DNA from: Helianthus annuus | Taxonomy: Eukaryota > Streptophyta > Magnoliopsida > Asterales > Asteraceae | Assembly: GCF_002127325.2 (NCBI RefSeq) | Contig: NC_035448.2 | Location: 112,293,473 to 112,357,472, forward strand | DNA: 64,000 nt | Reading direction: 5' to 3' | In this document: positions 53,411 through 64,000 of the stretch, one piece after another | How the letters are laid out: each line of letters begins with the position of its first letter | How positions within the stretch are numbered: position 1 is the stretch's first letter | Position numbers and translations under genes: made by a program | Notes under the pieces: model-generated | The model's input: only the letters and a program-made list of their open reading frames with translations | The model's database searches: none | What the model was told of the DNA's origin: nothing

Positions 53411-54088
53411 ATGAGTGATAATGATCTTTTTTACTTTCGGCACTCTTATGGTACGTGGTGTCAATTATGTGGAGGCGGACATAAAGAATTAGAATGTTAT
53501 TTTCTAAATTATAAGCCCCACTATATAGACCCATCGTTTCCCTGTATCCTTAAGAGGGGCGAAAGTAAAAATAATCCTTATCTCTCCCTCGAAGGCGCCC
53601 AACCAGATATTTTAGGGGAAATGCTTCTTGATGAACTATTTCAACTAGAAGATCTGATTCTTAATTTGTTAAAAGAACTTAGGATGGATTTCCAAATTCA
53701 TCTCAAGACAATGACCAAGAAGAAGTGTAGGGATCGCATTCAAACAACCTCGTTGCTCCCGAAAATACCTTCAATTCTAGCGAAGACTTGGACGATAGTC
53801 GTCCCTGTGCCGATTGTGCCGTGAAGGACTCTCAATCGACTTCGTTCGATGCATACATAGACCTGAGCGATTCGGCATACACCTTCTTTAACGAGAGCCC
53901 GGAAAAGGGTTGGACTTGTCCACCTACAATAAACATAGGAATTACCCGCACCGACAACTTCTTGCGTTCTCGTCTTAGTCTAGAGCAATTAAGGTATCTT
54001 AGGCACTTTGGGCTTGTTCCATCCAGTAAGGCACCACCCGACACGGATAGGCTCCTTAAAACATGCAAACCCCATAAGACAGCTTCCA
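53411..54088 (+). pseudogene. Gag-like ORF with Athila-type zinc knuckle, D2 copy 2
   Basis: ATG at 53411; MSDNDLFYFRHSYG with knuckle CQLCGGGHKELEC. It reads past the frameshift of copy 1 but loses one base near 53693 (GATTTCCAAATT versus GATTTCCTAAATT), so the frame changes. The second part (53788-54088) contains FDAYIDLSDSAYTFFNESP. It carries 42 bp absent from copy 1, including DDSRPCADCAVKDSQS. The two copies thus have different disabling changes. Confidence 0.72.
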
Positions 54089-54124
54089 GACACGGGGCCG
54101 TGTCCAGGTCAGCACACCCCGTGT
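54089..54124 (+). repeat. Palindrome pair cut by insertion of E2
   Basis: ACACGGGGCCGTGTCC is followed by AGCACACCCCGTGT, at which point the E2 LTR begins (54125). In copy 1 (48511-48550) the pair is uninterrupted. Confidence 0.8.
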
Positions 54125-57100
54125 TGTCACACCCCGATTTCCACGTGTCACCGGTGGGCCCGGTGTGGGGTACAGTGACGTAGTTGGCATCGTCATAGAC
54201 AACAACACAATATATGATGCACAGCGGAAGCAGAATAGATACATTTCAACTTTAATTTAAAATGACATAATAACATCATAAGTAGTTGAAACGGATCCAC
54301 AGGCGGATCAAATAAAAATAAGATAAAATTGTTCAACAGTTATTTGTCGTCCGAGCTTGCGAGACTATAGTGGACGCTCTTAGGAAACAGCCAGCCTAGT
54401 TCGTATAGTACCTGCACTTAACCTTTTGGGAAAAATACGTCAGTTTACACTGGTAAATACAAATCGACTGACTCATTTTGAAAATGATTGAAAATTGATT
54501 TAAATGCACAAGGCATAAATATTTTTATTAACTTGGATAATTATGCAATATAAACTTGTGAACGATTTACATGCACTCGTATCTTTGGTGGCCCGGCATC
54601 TACTGTCCGGGCTAAAGGTTAAATAACACACCACATTAAAGAGTTATACACGCCGAGTGTACGCCTACACCCGTGCTCTGATCGTGGCCATCTCGTAAGA
54701 TAATGCCAAGGATATCCGGGACACGGTCAATAACCCCCCAAAGCCTAAAGTAAGACAAGACTGTTTAAACGAGTCGCACAAGCTATTCAAGACTGTACAC
54801 CCATAAGGTGCAGGACTTGTGCGCCCGATCAAGCGGTATTTTAAATACCGTACCCCAAGCCTGTATAGGGAAATAAGTCAAAATGTATTTACCTGAGCAA
54901 GTATGTAACACAAACGGTAAGTGTAGGTAGCTTTTACTGGGCCTCCTAATCTGGAACAAAGGTTTATAATAACCTATTAGATTTCTAACGGGTCTTTTAT
55001 TTAAGCCTTAGCTTTGACCGGTTAGTTTTAAGGACGATACGGTACAAGCGCACGATTAAGCGAAAGACCGGATAGAATGTGATTTAGACCCGACAAGTTT
55101 GAATACTTGTATAATATGGGTATACTAAATACATTCTGGATTTTGAGTTAAAAATGATAACGTTTGACCCGTTTCGGTCAATTTACGCAAACTAGTTACG
55201 TAAACCGAACGAACGCAAAAAGGGCGTTACGGGTAGCCAAAAAAGTCAAATGCACTTTTCCTGAGATAATATGCTTTAAATATGATATAACATCAGTAAG
55301 TTATGTTCTATATTGCCCGGAATAATTTTAAACTCAATTTATGCCTTATAAGGGCATTTTGGTCATTTAAAAGATTATAAAAGAGTCAAATTAGAAATCT
55401 GAGTTTCGGGTCTGGTTTATACAGTAAATATACTTCATTTAACATATTATAACAGTAGGGTATGACCCATATACCAAACTTAACATTTAAATCAAACTAT
55501 GCACCGTAGGGGTATTTTAGTAATTTCACAAGGGCTAAAATGCCAAAACTGGAAATCTGAGTTCATATACTTATACTTACTGTTATTATATGAAAATATG
55601 CTAATTACATCAGTAGGTATAAGTCTTATATGTTTAAAATGAGTATACGCTTACTATGCGCTAAAAACGCTTAAAATGCGATTTAACGCCGTTTCCGGGT
55701 TTTCAAAATAAATCTGGGATTTTTATATTTCCAGAATACTTAAAATAATTTATTTAACATATAAAATCAGTAGAAAAAGGTTTCGGGTCAAAAGAATGCA
55801 TAAAACTCATTTTATGGCCTAAACGGTCAAAACCGACATAAACCGAAATAACTAAGCGATCTAAGATACGATCAGCCAAAAATTAAATAAAAATCATCAA
55901 AAATCCCAAAATATTATATAACATCAGTGGGTAAAAAGTTTTGTATCAAAACGTGGCCAGAAATAGGTTATACGCGAAAAGGGCCGTTTATGTAACTTAA
56001 GAACATAGTTTTACGCTAATGGCCATAACTCAAAATCTGGACCACCAACTGATCCGAAATTTTCGGTGCAAGTTTATATATTAGAAATAAAGATTTCTAC
56101 TCTTTCACTTTTCCAAAAATCACGTTTTATATCAAAAAGGGCAAAATAGTCAACTTTAAGCATAATCGGAAACATGCAAATGAATCGGCTAAGTATAGAC
56201 TCAAGCAACAAAAATTCCAGAGAGTTTTACCAAAATAAAAATGGTCAAAATACTCTCCAATACAGATCTCAAACATGCATGTACGAATCCGAATCGATAG
56301 TCTACGAAATAGTCGTTTTACAAGACTTTCGGTTCCGATTCGTATTTATACTAAAGATTGTCGAGTTGATCATAGTAAAACACATTCTTATATTCATTAT
56401 AAAGCTATTTATGATGATCAAACAGATTGCATGTCCTTTACATTACCATTTAAGCTTATTTTTGCAAAAAACAACTTCTGTTGACTTTTTAGAAACAAGT
56501 TTGACTCGACAATTAGCATGCATATAGTGGGAATCAGAGATACCCTTTTGAGGGTTTGTTTCCCACATAAATACCAACAATATGTGGTTTCAATTTGAGA
56601 AATGACTGAGTGAAACTCGTTTAATCAGAAAGTCAAAGTATGAACAATCAGTTTGACTTTTACTAATAATCGATGCAAGAACGAATTAAGGACTGAATTA
56701 GAAGCTTACAAAGGTCCTATTGAAGCTTAGCTAACACTTGGAGTCGGCCTTGATGTCCAGAAATGCTCCAGAATGCTTTGAAGTTCTTGCAAGTTGAGAG
56801 CTTCTTGTTACAATGAAATGCCAAAGAAATGACTTGTGATCTGATTTAAAGCTGAATTCAGAGGTAGGTTGTCCTAGCCATGCAAGCATTTTATTGGAGC
56901 AAGGAGGTGAAAACAGCTGTGTTACACTCAAATTCGGACCCAAATCGCTGCTGTTCGCGAGAACCGGAGCTGGGCGCTGGGTCGCGGCCCGCGTAGGGCC
57001 TCAGGCGGGCGCCTGGGGTCTGCAGTTCCAAAGTTTGCCCATTTTTGCAGTTTGGTCCCTGTACTTTGGTTGCGATGATTGGCTAATCTTGACTCGTAAA

Positions 57101-57608
57101 CCCCAAACTGGTTTTTAAGAACCTTGGACATTTACCACATGGTAATGTCCTCGGATAACTTTGCGCTCAACCGAAAAGCCATGAAATTCGACGTTGACGC
57201 TTTTAGTCCTCAAGTACGGTTTTGGCCATAACTTTCTCATACGTTACGAAACTTCACGAAATTTTTAACCACATATTCTAGTGAGTATATTTTAGCATTA
57301 AAAGCTTCGGGTCTGCCAAAAGTTCACTCAGAGGTATAAATTCAACATGTTGACACTTTTGGCCCCTATAGTTTGTAATTCCTCACTTTTGTGCAATTTC
57401 CGCGTCGTATGATCCATGAACCATCCGTTTAAGGTTATGAACATTATGTAGGGTTATCATAGAGTCTATTTATCCATTGTTGACACTTTGGACCCTTACG
57501 TTCCATAGTTTTCACTGTTTGTCACTTTTAGTCCCTCTAAAGTTTGTTTTCACATACCGGAACCTTATGACACGTGTCAAGTTGGACGAAATTTTTCGAG
57601 GTGTTACA
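54125..57608 (-). repeat. 3' LTR of E2 (3484 bp)
   Basis: Plus strand TGTCACACCCCG...GGTGTTACA, the reverse complement of TGTAACACC...GGGGTGTGACA. It aligns with E1 6461-10000. Paired GC-rich inverted repeats lie at 56983-56993 and 57002-57015. Confidence 0.92.
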
Positions 57609-57625
57609 TCCTCACCCCCTTAAAA
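57609..57625 (-). other. Polypurine tract of E2
   Basis: The minus strand reads CTTTTAAGGGGGTGAGGA directly before the LTR start. Confidence 0.8.
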
Positions 57626-60600
57626 GAAATCTCGTCCCTCGAGATTTACTGAAACAAATGAGGGATATTTCTCTTGCATCGTGGATTCCACTTCCCACGT
57701 GTATTCGGGACCTCTACGGGCATCCCATTTGACCTTAACAATAGGCACGTGCTTCCTTCGAAGCTTCTTTACCTGTCGATCCTCAATCGACAAAGGTTTT
57801 TCCATAAATTTCAGACTCTCGTCTATGTGTATATCTGTATGCGGTATAACCAGTGATCGTCAGCGAAACACTTCTTCAAATTACAGATGTGGAACACATT
57901 ATGAATAGCACTAAGCTCTTCAGGCAAGTTTAACTTATAAGCGACTGACCCGACACGTTCGATAATCTCGAAAGGTCCTATATATCTCGGGCTTAGCTTG
58001 CCTTTCTTTCCAAATCGCATCACACCCTTCCAGGGCGATACTTTAAGCAATACTTTATCACCTACATCGAAGTGAAAATCTTTGCGCTTAGGATCCGCAT
58101 AACTTTTCTGCCTATCCCTGGCAGCTTTCAAACGATCGCGAATCTGAACGATCTTGTCTGTCGTCTCAAAGACGATATCTGGTCCTGACAACTGGACATC
58201 TCCAACTTCTGCCCAACAAATGGGCGATCTACACTTTCTACCGTATAAGGGCCTCAAAAGGCGCAGCCTTTATGCTGGAATGGTAGCTATTGTTGTAGGA
58301 GAATTCAATCAGTGGTAGGTTCTTATCCCAACTACCACCCAAGTCGATCGCACATGCACGAAGCATGTCTTCCAAAGTTTGAATAGTACGCTCACTCTGA
58401 CCATCAGTCTGAGGATGATAAGCCGTACTAAAATTCAAACGAGTGCCCAACGATTGTTGGAAACTCTTCCAAAAATGCGACGTATATCTAGTATCTCTAT
58501 CGGAGATAATAGATATAGGTATACCATGTAGCGCTACAATCTTATCGACGTATAATTGGCTAACATATCGAGCTATACGTCTCCTTGATGGGTAGAAAAT
58601 GAGCTGACTTAGTCAGTCTATCTACTATGACCCATATGGTATCATTTCCCTTTTTCGTCTTCGGCAACTTGGTGATGAAATCCATTGTCACCATTTCCCA
58701 TTTCCACTTGGGAATTTCAGGTTGCTGAAGCAAACCTGACGGCTTCTGATGCTCAGCCTTGACTTGCGCACAAGTCAAACATTTAGCTACATGCTCAGCT
58801 ACTGACTTTTTCAAACCAATCCACCAGTAGTTTGCTTTCAAATCCTGGTACATCTTATCAGCTCCAGGATGAACGGAATATTTAGAGCTGTGGGCTTCCT
58901 GGAGGATAACATCCCGAAGTCCTCCATAACTGGAACCCATATTCGTCCGTTTAGTCGTAGCATTCCATCTTTGTCGTAGGATAACTGCTCCTCAGTTACT
59001 CCTAACTTTTCTGCAGGATAGTTAGCTTCCAGCACAGCTTCCTTCTGTGCAGCTAACACCCTTTCATTCAAATTATTTCTTATTTCAATGCGCTTGGCAT
59101 TGATTCTGATCGGTTTCACCCTTTCCTTTCTGCTTAAGGCGTCGGCAACTACATTTGCCTTGCCTGGATGGTATCTTATCTCACAGTCATAATCATTTAA
59201 AGTTTCCATCCATCGCCTTTGACGCATGTTCAATTCCTTCTGATTGAACAGATGCTGAAGACTCTTGTGATCTGAATAAATTATACACTTGGTTCCATAC
59301 AAGTAATGTCTCCATAGCTTCAAAGCAAACACAACGCACCCAATTCCAAATCGTGGGTGGTGTAGTTCTTCTCGTGCACCTTTAGCTGGCGAGAAGCGTA
59401 GGCAATGACTTTGCCTTTCTGCATGAGTACCAAGCCCATGCCGTATGTGATGCGTCACAATACACCACAAATTCTCTATCCATCGGGCAATGTCAACACT
59501 GGCGCATTGCTCACTTCTTCTTCAAAATATCGAAGGATTCCTGCTGCTTAGGGCCCCAATCGAACTTAATCTTCTTACGAGTCAACGAAGTTAGGGGCAG
59601 CAATTCTTGAAAAGTTCTCGATAAATCGCCTATAATATCCTGCCAATCCGAGGAAACTGCGAATCTCGGTAGGAGTCTTCGGCTCCTGCCAGTTCATGAC
59701 TGCTTCTACTTTAGCGGGATCTACTTGGATACCACGCTCGCTTACTACATGTCCAAGGAATTGGACTTCTCGAAGCCAAAATTCACACTTCGAAAATTTG
59801 GCATAAAGCTTTCTTGATGCAGAAGTTTGAGAATACAACGAAGGTGTTTCTCATGGTCAGCTTGGCTCTTCGAGTAGATAAGGATGTCGTCAATAAAGAC
59901 GATGACGAACTTATCTAAATAAGGCTTGCAGACGCGATTCATGAGATCCATGAATGCGGCTGGTGCGTTGTGAGCCCAAACGGCATCACTAGGAACTCGT
60001 AATGTCCATAACGAGTCCTAAACGCTGTCTTGTGCACATCTTCATCTTGACCTTTCAACTGATGATAACCTGACCTCAGGTCGATCTTGGAAGAAATAGC
60101 TTGCTCCTTGCAACTGATCGAACAGATCGTCGATCCTGGGTAACGGATATCTATTCTTGATAGTGACCTTGTTAAGCTCACGGTAATCGATGCACAGACG
60201 CATCGATCCATCCTTCTTTTTAACGAACAAGATTGGTGCTCCCCAAGGAGACGAGCTAGGTCTAATAAAACCTTTAGCTAACAAATCATCCAACTGCGTC
60301 CTCAACTCCTTCATCTCCGTTGGTGCCAATCTGTATGGTGCTCTTGCTACAGGCGCAGCGCCTGGAATGATGTCTATCCGAAACTCCACTTGCCTATGGT
60401 GGCAAACCAGGTAGTTCTTCAGGAATACCTCAGGATATTCGAGATAACAGGGATATCTTCAATCTTCGGCTTCGGCTCATCAATGGTAACTTGTGCCATA
60501 TAAATGACACATCCTTTCTGCATGCATCTGGATGCCTTGAGCATGGACACTTGCTCGGCAATCCATGCTGGGTATCTCCTTGAATAGTAAGTGACTCACC

Positions 60601-62190
60601 AGACGGAGTCTTCACTACTACTTGCTTTCTGTTGCACAGAATCTGGCTTGGTTACTCGACAACCAATCCATGCCTATCACTATGTCGAATCCAGCTAGCT
60701 TAAAGGGAAGCAAGGATAACGGGAAAGAATGATTCCTAATGGATATAACACATCCATCTAGAACAGTCGAGGCGGTTTCTATGGTTCCATCGGCTAATTC
60801 CACCTCATATTTCACTTAAGGTTTTAACAGGAAGGTTCAACAATTTACAAAACTTATCATCTACAAACGACTTATCAGCTCCTGAATCAAACAAGACTCT
60901 AGCAAAAACATCATTTACAAGAAACGTACCTGTAATGACGTTGTCGTCTAGAACTGCTTCCTTGGCGTCCATTCTGAAGACTCTCGCATTAGTCTTCTTC
61001 CCATCATCAGCTTTCTTCGCATTCTTTGGGCAGTTTGGCCGATATGTGCCCTTCTCGTTGCAACCAAAACAAGTTGCATCCTTCATTTTCTTGCAATCCA
61101 CAGCTTTATGATCTGTGGACTTGCAGATCCACAACGTTTCTCGAAAGACTGGGATTTTGCTTCCAAACGACTTCCCAAAATGGTGTCTTTGCAGTTCTTG
61201 CATCTGGGTTTTTCACCCGACTGATCTCCTTTCTTGAACCCCGACCCTTTCCTATGGTCGTTGTTTCCCTTGTGTCGTTTCTCAGATCTTCGTGAGGTGT
61301 CATCCTCACGTTTCCTTTTGTTCTCCTCGAGCTCTTCATAGCTCTCAATCTGACAACATCTTGAGTGAGGGAGAGGGATAGATCAGCTACTGATCTAAAT
61401 GTAGTAGGCCTTGAAGCCTTGACGCTTGCCTTTATCTCCGGTGCCAGACCCCAATAAATCGAGCAATCCTTCGCGGCTCCGGGGTCACCAGATAAGGCAC
61501 TAACCGAGATAAAGTGTTGAACGTAGTAAGATACGCTTGACAATCGAGGTTTTCATAACCAGAGATACAAAATCCGATTCAATTCTTTCAACCTCATGCT
61601 GCGGGCAGAATTCTCCTTGATCAGGGCCACAAACTGTTCCATGACAAACCGTACAGTGTGGCCTTACCGGCAGCTTGTAGGAGTGACTTCCACCATGCTA
61701 ACGCATCTCCCTTGAACGACTGGGACACGTACTTCACGACGTCCCTATCAGCACACCCGCTGATATCAACCACAGTATCCATCTCATCGATCCAGTCATG
61801 CAATCTACTGCTCCTTTTCCCCAGTAAAATCTCTGGGTTTGCAAGATACGAAATATTTGTACGTACAGGACTTGCTGTGCGTATCATGCTTCAGCTTGAC
61901 TTCTTGCTTAGGAATACTGCTGTGGTTGGAGGAGTGATTATCATCCTCATCTTCTTCGGCTCACTCTTTTTAGAAGGTGGCTTACTATGAGCCTCAGAAT
62001 GAGTCTTGGGCTTTACGTGCGTTACTGTTCGGGTCCTACTCCGAGTACCGCTAGATTCCCTGAATTGCCTATCCATAGCTTTGGCAACAGCGTTATCTAT
62101 CAGTGCTTGCAATTCTTCACCAGTGACGTGAATCCTGGTATTATCTGGGTGTTCTCCAGAATGACTGTTGGTCTCCTCCGATTTGGCCAT
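57620..62190 (-). pseudogene. Decayed Gag-Pol of chromovirus E2 with C-terminal chromodomain
   Basis: Order in element sense: Gag N-terminus 62190-61891 (MAKSEETNSHSGEHP); capsid 61887-61440 (KGDALAWWKSL); knuckles 61250-61030, where CFGCNEKGTYRPNC has lost its histidine through a small frame change; protease LFDSGADKSFVDD near 60910; RT 60389-59745, with [20 protein letters not shown] and FIDDILIYSKS; RNase H 59470-59080, with [11 protein letters not shown] and [11 protein letters not shown]; integrase 58940-57823, with the CLTCAQVK zinc finger, [22 protein letters not shown] and [12 protein letters not shown]; chromodomain 57805-57620, with VKWDARRGPEYTWE. Chromodomains in such integrases can target insertion to marked chromatin. 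At least eight frame changes or stops separate these parts, so no intact polyprotein is possible. Confidence 0.93.
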
Positions 62191-62882
62191 TGTAGCTTTA
62201 AGCTACATAAAAGGACAAGGTCTTATTTAGAAACCTAACAGTATTATCGTTCTAGACGATTTATTAACCATGATATTAAGAATAATAGTTAATTTATTTA
62301 ATTTCATTCAGGCTTTTATTAGCAACTATATATGGAATGAAATATATATATTGCACATAGGCCTAGTCACTCGGACAACTTACTAAATTATAAATTTAGA
62401 TTTTTATAGGATTATTAATTGTATAATTAAACAAATAATCCTTTACTGGACAGAGGGTCATAAACCACAACTGCCACTATATGACATAGTCATAACCCGT
62501 AGGTATCAAGTCATAAACAGACTTGTGTACAGATATAATCTGTAGATAATTTATTAAAAAGGGTGGCTTGTGTGATTTTACAGATCACGCTTAGCCAGGA
62601 ATGTTAACATGTTTTCAGATGTTAACAGAGATTTGAATCTTTTCAACCAGGTTTTACCATATTGGCTAGGCCTGTAAATAAGCATTCAAGCTAGGTTCTA
62701 CCTTACTAAGATTCTTATTAAAATGGCAAATCAAATAAAAATTGATATTTTCCATTTATTTTAATATTATATTCATGCACATAAAATGAGAAATTCAAAT
62801 TAACCATTTTCAAATTTTAAATAAAGTAACTAGTACATCTTTGCCCTAAACGGGACTTTAATTCAAATAACATGAATAACAT
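62191..62882 (-). other. Conserved non-coding spacer between extra ORF and gag (E2)
   Basis: About 690 bp, collinear with 11660-12354 of E1. AT-rich and without a frame. It includes the TAGCTTAAAGCTA inverted repeat next to the gag ATG. Confidence 0.65.
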
Positions 62883-63036
62883 GCCCGCGCAGGGGCTAAA
62901 CAAATAACACAACAACAAATAAAATAAACAAACCCACGCAGGGGTTAACAGAACAACATACCCACGCAGGGGTAGAATAAGGGAAATATACCCACGCAGG
63001 GGTAGAGTACAGGAATAGATGTCCACGCAGGGACAT
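62883..63036 (-). repeat. Five mini-hairpins with CTGCG(T/C) loop (E2 copy)
   Basis: On plus: 62883-62896, 62931-62946, 62959-62974, 62989-63004 and 63019-63036. Stems and loops equal those of E1 in the same order, while the linkers differ at several bases. Confidence 0.85.
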
Positions 63037-63047
63037 GAGTAAATGAG

Positions 63048-64000
63048 CTAACAATCAAAGGATTCAAGATCCTTCTTACTCTTACCCTTGAGCAAATCAA
63101 ACATCTTCTTGAACATGCCATCGTTGCGGTCGGCGATCAGCTCGATCTCATTTGCAAATCACGTCGTACACTGTTTATTCCTTGCAGGATTTCCTGAAAC
63201 CTGCGGCGGCGACATCATAGGTGCCGGCGGTGGTGGCTGGTACTGCTGTGGCTGCGATGGCTGCTGGTAGCCCTGCGGTGGGAAACCAAAAGCTGATGGT
63301 CCCGTAGCCCAGGGACCTCCAAATGTACTCTCCTGGTTGAGAGGGTTGTAGCCTGAGGCTAACCAATAGGGATCTCCCGTATAATCATAACCGGGAGGGA
63401 AAGTCGGCTCAAACGGGTTGAACTGCGCTGCGCTGGCGTAAGCCGGAATCGGCTCTCCGAAGTTCTGCGGCGGCAGAGGCGGAATCGGCGAGTGACCTCC
63501 GAAACGGGATGCGGAGACTCCCCCATCTCGGACTCCTCATGAAGAGGTGAGTAGCGGCTGCTACCAATGTGCGAGGGGTACCAATGCGAATCCCTCCTCG
63601 CGTAGACATACGCGCATTCCTCCTTGGCCTCTGAGGCGGAGGAGGCAAAACTGGTGGTGGCGGTGGCGACGGAGTGATCACGTCGCGCCAGAGGGCCTCA
63701 GATAGGTCCTGCTGCAAGGGCGGCTGCTGAAGCTGCTGCTGCTGAGAGTGGTGCTGCGAGTGCACCGGCGAACCATGGCGAGACTGGAGCATCGGAGAGT
63801 TGTGTGGCTGGGGGTGTAATACCAATCGTGCTGCCGAAATCTTCCTCATAGCTATCACACCATTGTAGGGTGATCCCCTAAATGGTGACCCATCCGATAT
63901 CTCGATGGGATGGTTGGGCGTACCTGACGGTGGCAGTGAAGGGTCCGTGTCCTCGTCAACTTCCATCTCGTGACCACCAGAGAAGTGGTCTTCAGGTCCT
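63048..64000 (-). pseudogene. Extra ORF upstream of gag in E2, frameshifted, open to window edge
   Basis: It is collinear with the 423-residue ORF of E1. Readable parts include EMEVDEDTDPSLPPSG (near 63960), SQHHSQQQQLQQPP, PSPPPPPVLPPPPQRPRR and RNARMSTRGGIRIG. The C-terminal basic end KGKSKKD is present and the stop lies at 63048-63050, with a slightly longer tail than E1. Frame changes near 63860, 63560 and 63470 break it. The 5' end lies beyond the window. Confidence 0.75.

Larger units (their letters stand above)
38721..54124 (+). mobile_element. Athila-like non-autonomous array D2: LTR-internal-LTR-internal, interrupted by A and E2
   Basis: LTR 1 is 38721-39383 plus 46561-47567; internal region 1 is 47568-51424; LTR 2 is 51425-53100; internal region 2 starts at 53101 and is cut by E2 at 54125. 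Each LTR is followed by a tRNA-Asp-type primer site and the same ORF start. The internal region is only 3.86 kb and has no protease, RT, RNase H or integrase. The tandem sharing of LTR 2 points to unequal recombination or insertion of one copy's LTR into another. The right end is outside the window. Confidence 0.85.
54125..64000 (-). mobile_element. Chromovirus E2 (Tekay/Del-like), minus strand, 5' LTR outside window
   Basis: In element sense, from the right edge: extra ORF (63048 to edge), hairpin array, spacer, gag, protease, RT, RNase H, integrase with C-terminal chromodomain, polypurine tract and a 3484-bp 3' LTR. It is the fullest chromovirus copy in the window. Frames are broken in several places. 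The target duplication (CGTGT on the left at 54120-54124) cannot be confirmed without the right end. Confidence 0.92.

Overview
The window looks like nuclear DNA of a flowering plant, probably Asteraceae. That placement rests on my recollection of similar retrotransposon families in sunflower, lettuce and their relatives, and it cannot be taken to species. No complete host gene is visible. Almost everything is nested LTR retrotransposons, most of them broken by frameshifts and stops. Four families recur and are labelled here. C and A (minus strand) and B (plus strand) are copia-like elements that encode Gag, and A and B carry no pol. E1, E2, E3 and a solo LTR belong to one chromovirus (Tekay/Del-like Ty3/gypsy) family with LTRs of about 3.5 kb. 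D1 and D2 are Athila-like Ty3/gypsy elements with LTRs of about 1.67 kb and a tRNA-Asp-type primer site.

Layout from left to right. At 1-4166 is element C on the minus strand: an open gag of at least 1049 residues, leader, primer site and 5' LTR, with its 3' part outside the window. At 4167-6460 is non-element DNA with odd CGTAAAA-rich repeats and a possible host gene remnant. At 6461-13703 is E1: 5' LTR, an extra ORF, a hairpin array and gag, cut off inside protease by a 13-N gap. At 13717-28155 is D1: truncated 5' LTR, a Tyr-rich repeat ORF, decayed pol and an Athila-type 3' ORF, the last split by a chromovirus solo LTR (20158-23767, target duplication ACCTC). At 28156-38248 are chromovirus LTR fragments, one of them interrupted by B (30038-37785, target duplication GTATA). 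At 38721-54124 is D2 in a tandem LTR-internal-LTR-internal arrangement. Its first LTR is interrupted by the young element A (39384-46555, target duplication ATGTT), and its second internal region by E2 (54125 to beyond the right edge).

The most interesting signals are non-coding. In the families examined, arrays of short family-specific inverted repeats sit in the LTR and recur in the leader or intergenic DNA, and in the A/C, B and D families they lie directly upstream of the LTR TATA box. In the chromovirus, five mini-hairpins keep the loop CTGCG(T/C) while their stems change but stay complementary, and all five are present in both copies. In the Athila family, at least 27 paired CACGG..CCGTG palindromes occur in LTRs, leader, upstream of an internal TATA-like box and inside predicted introns. 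Element B also carries a fused pair of plastid fragments: the trnL(UAA) intron P6 region and part of 16S rRNA.

All coordinates, frames and alignments were read by eye. No search, folding or alignment program was run.
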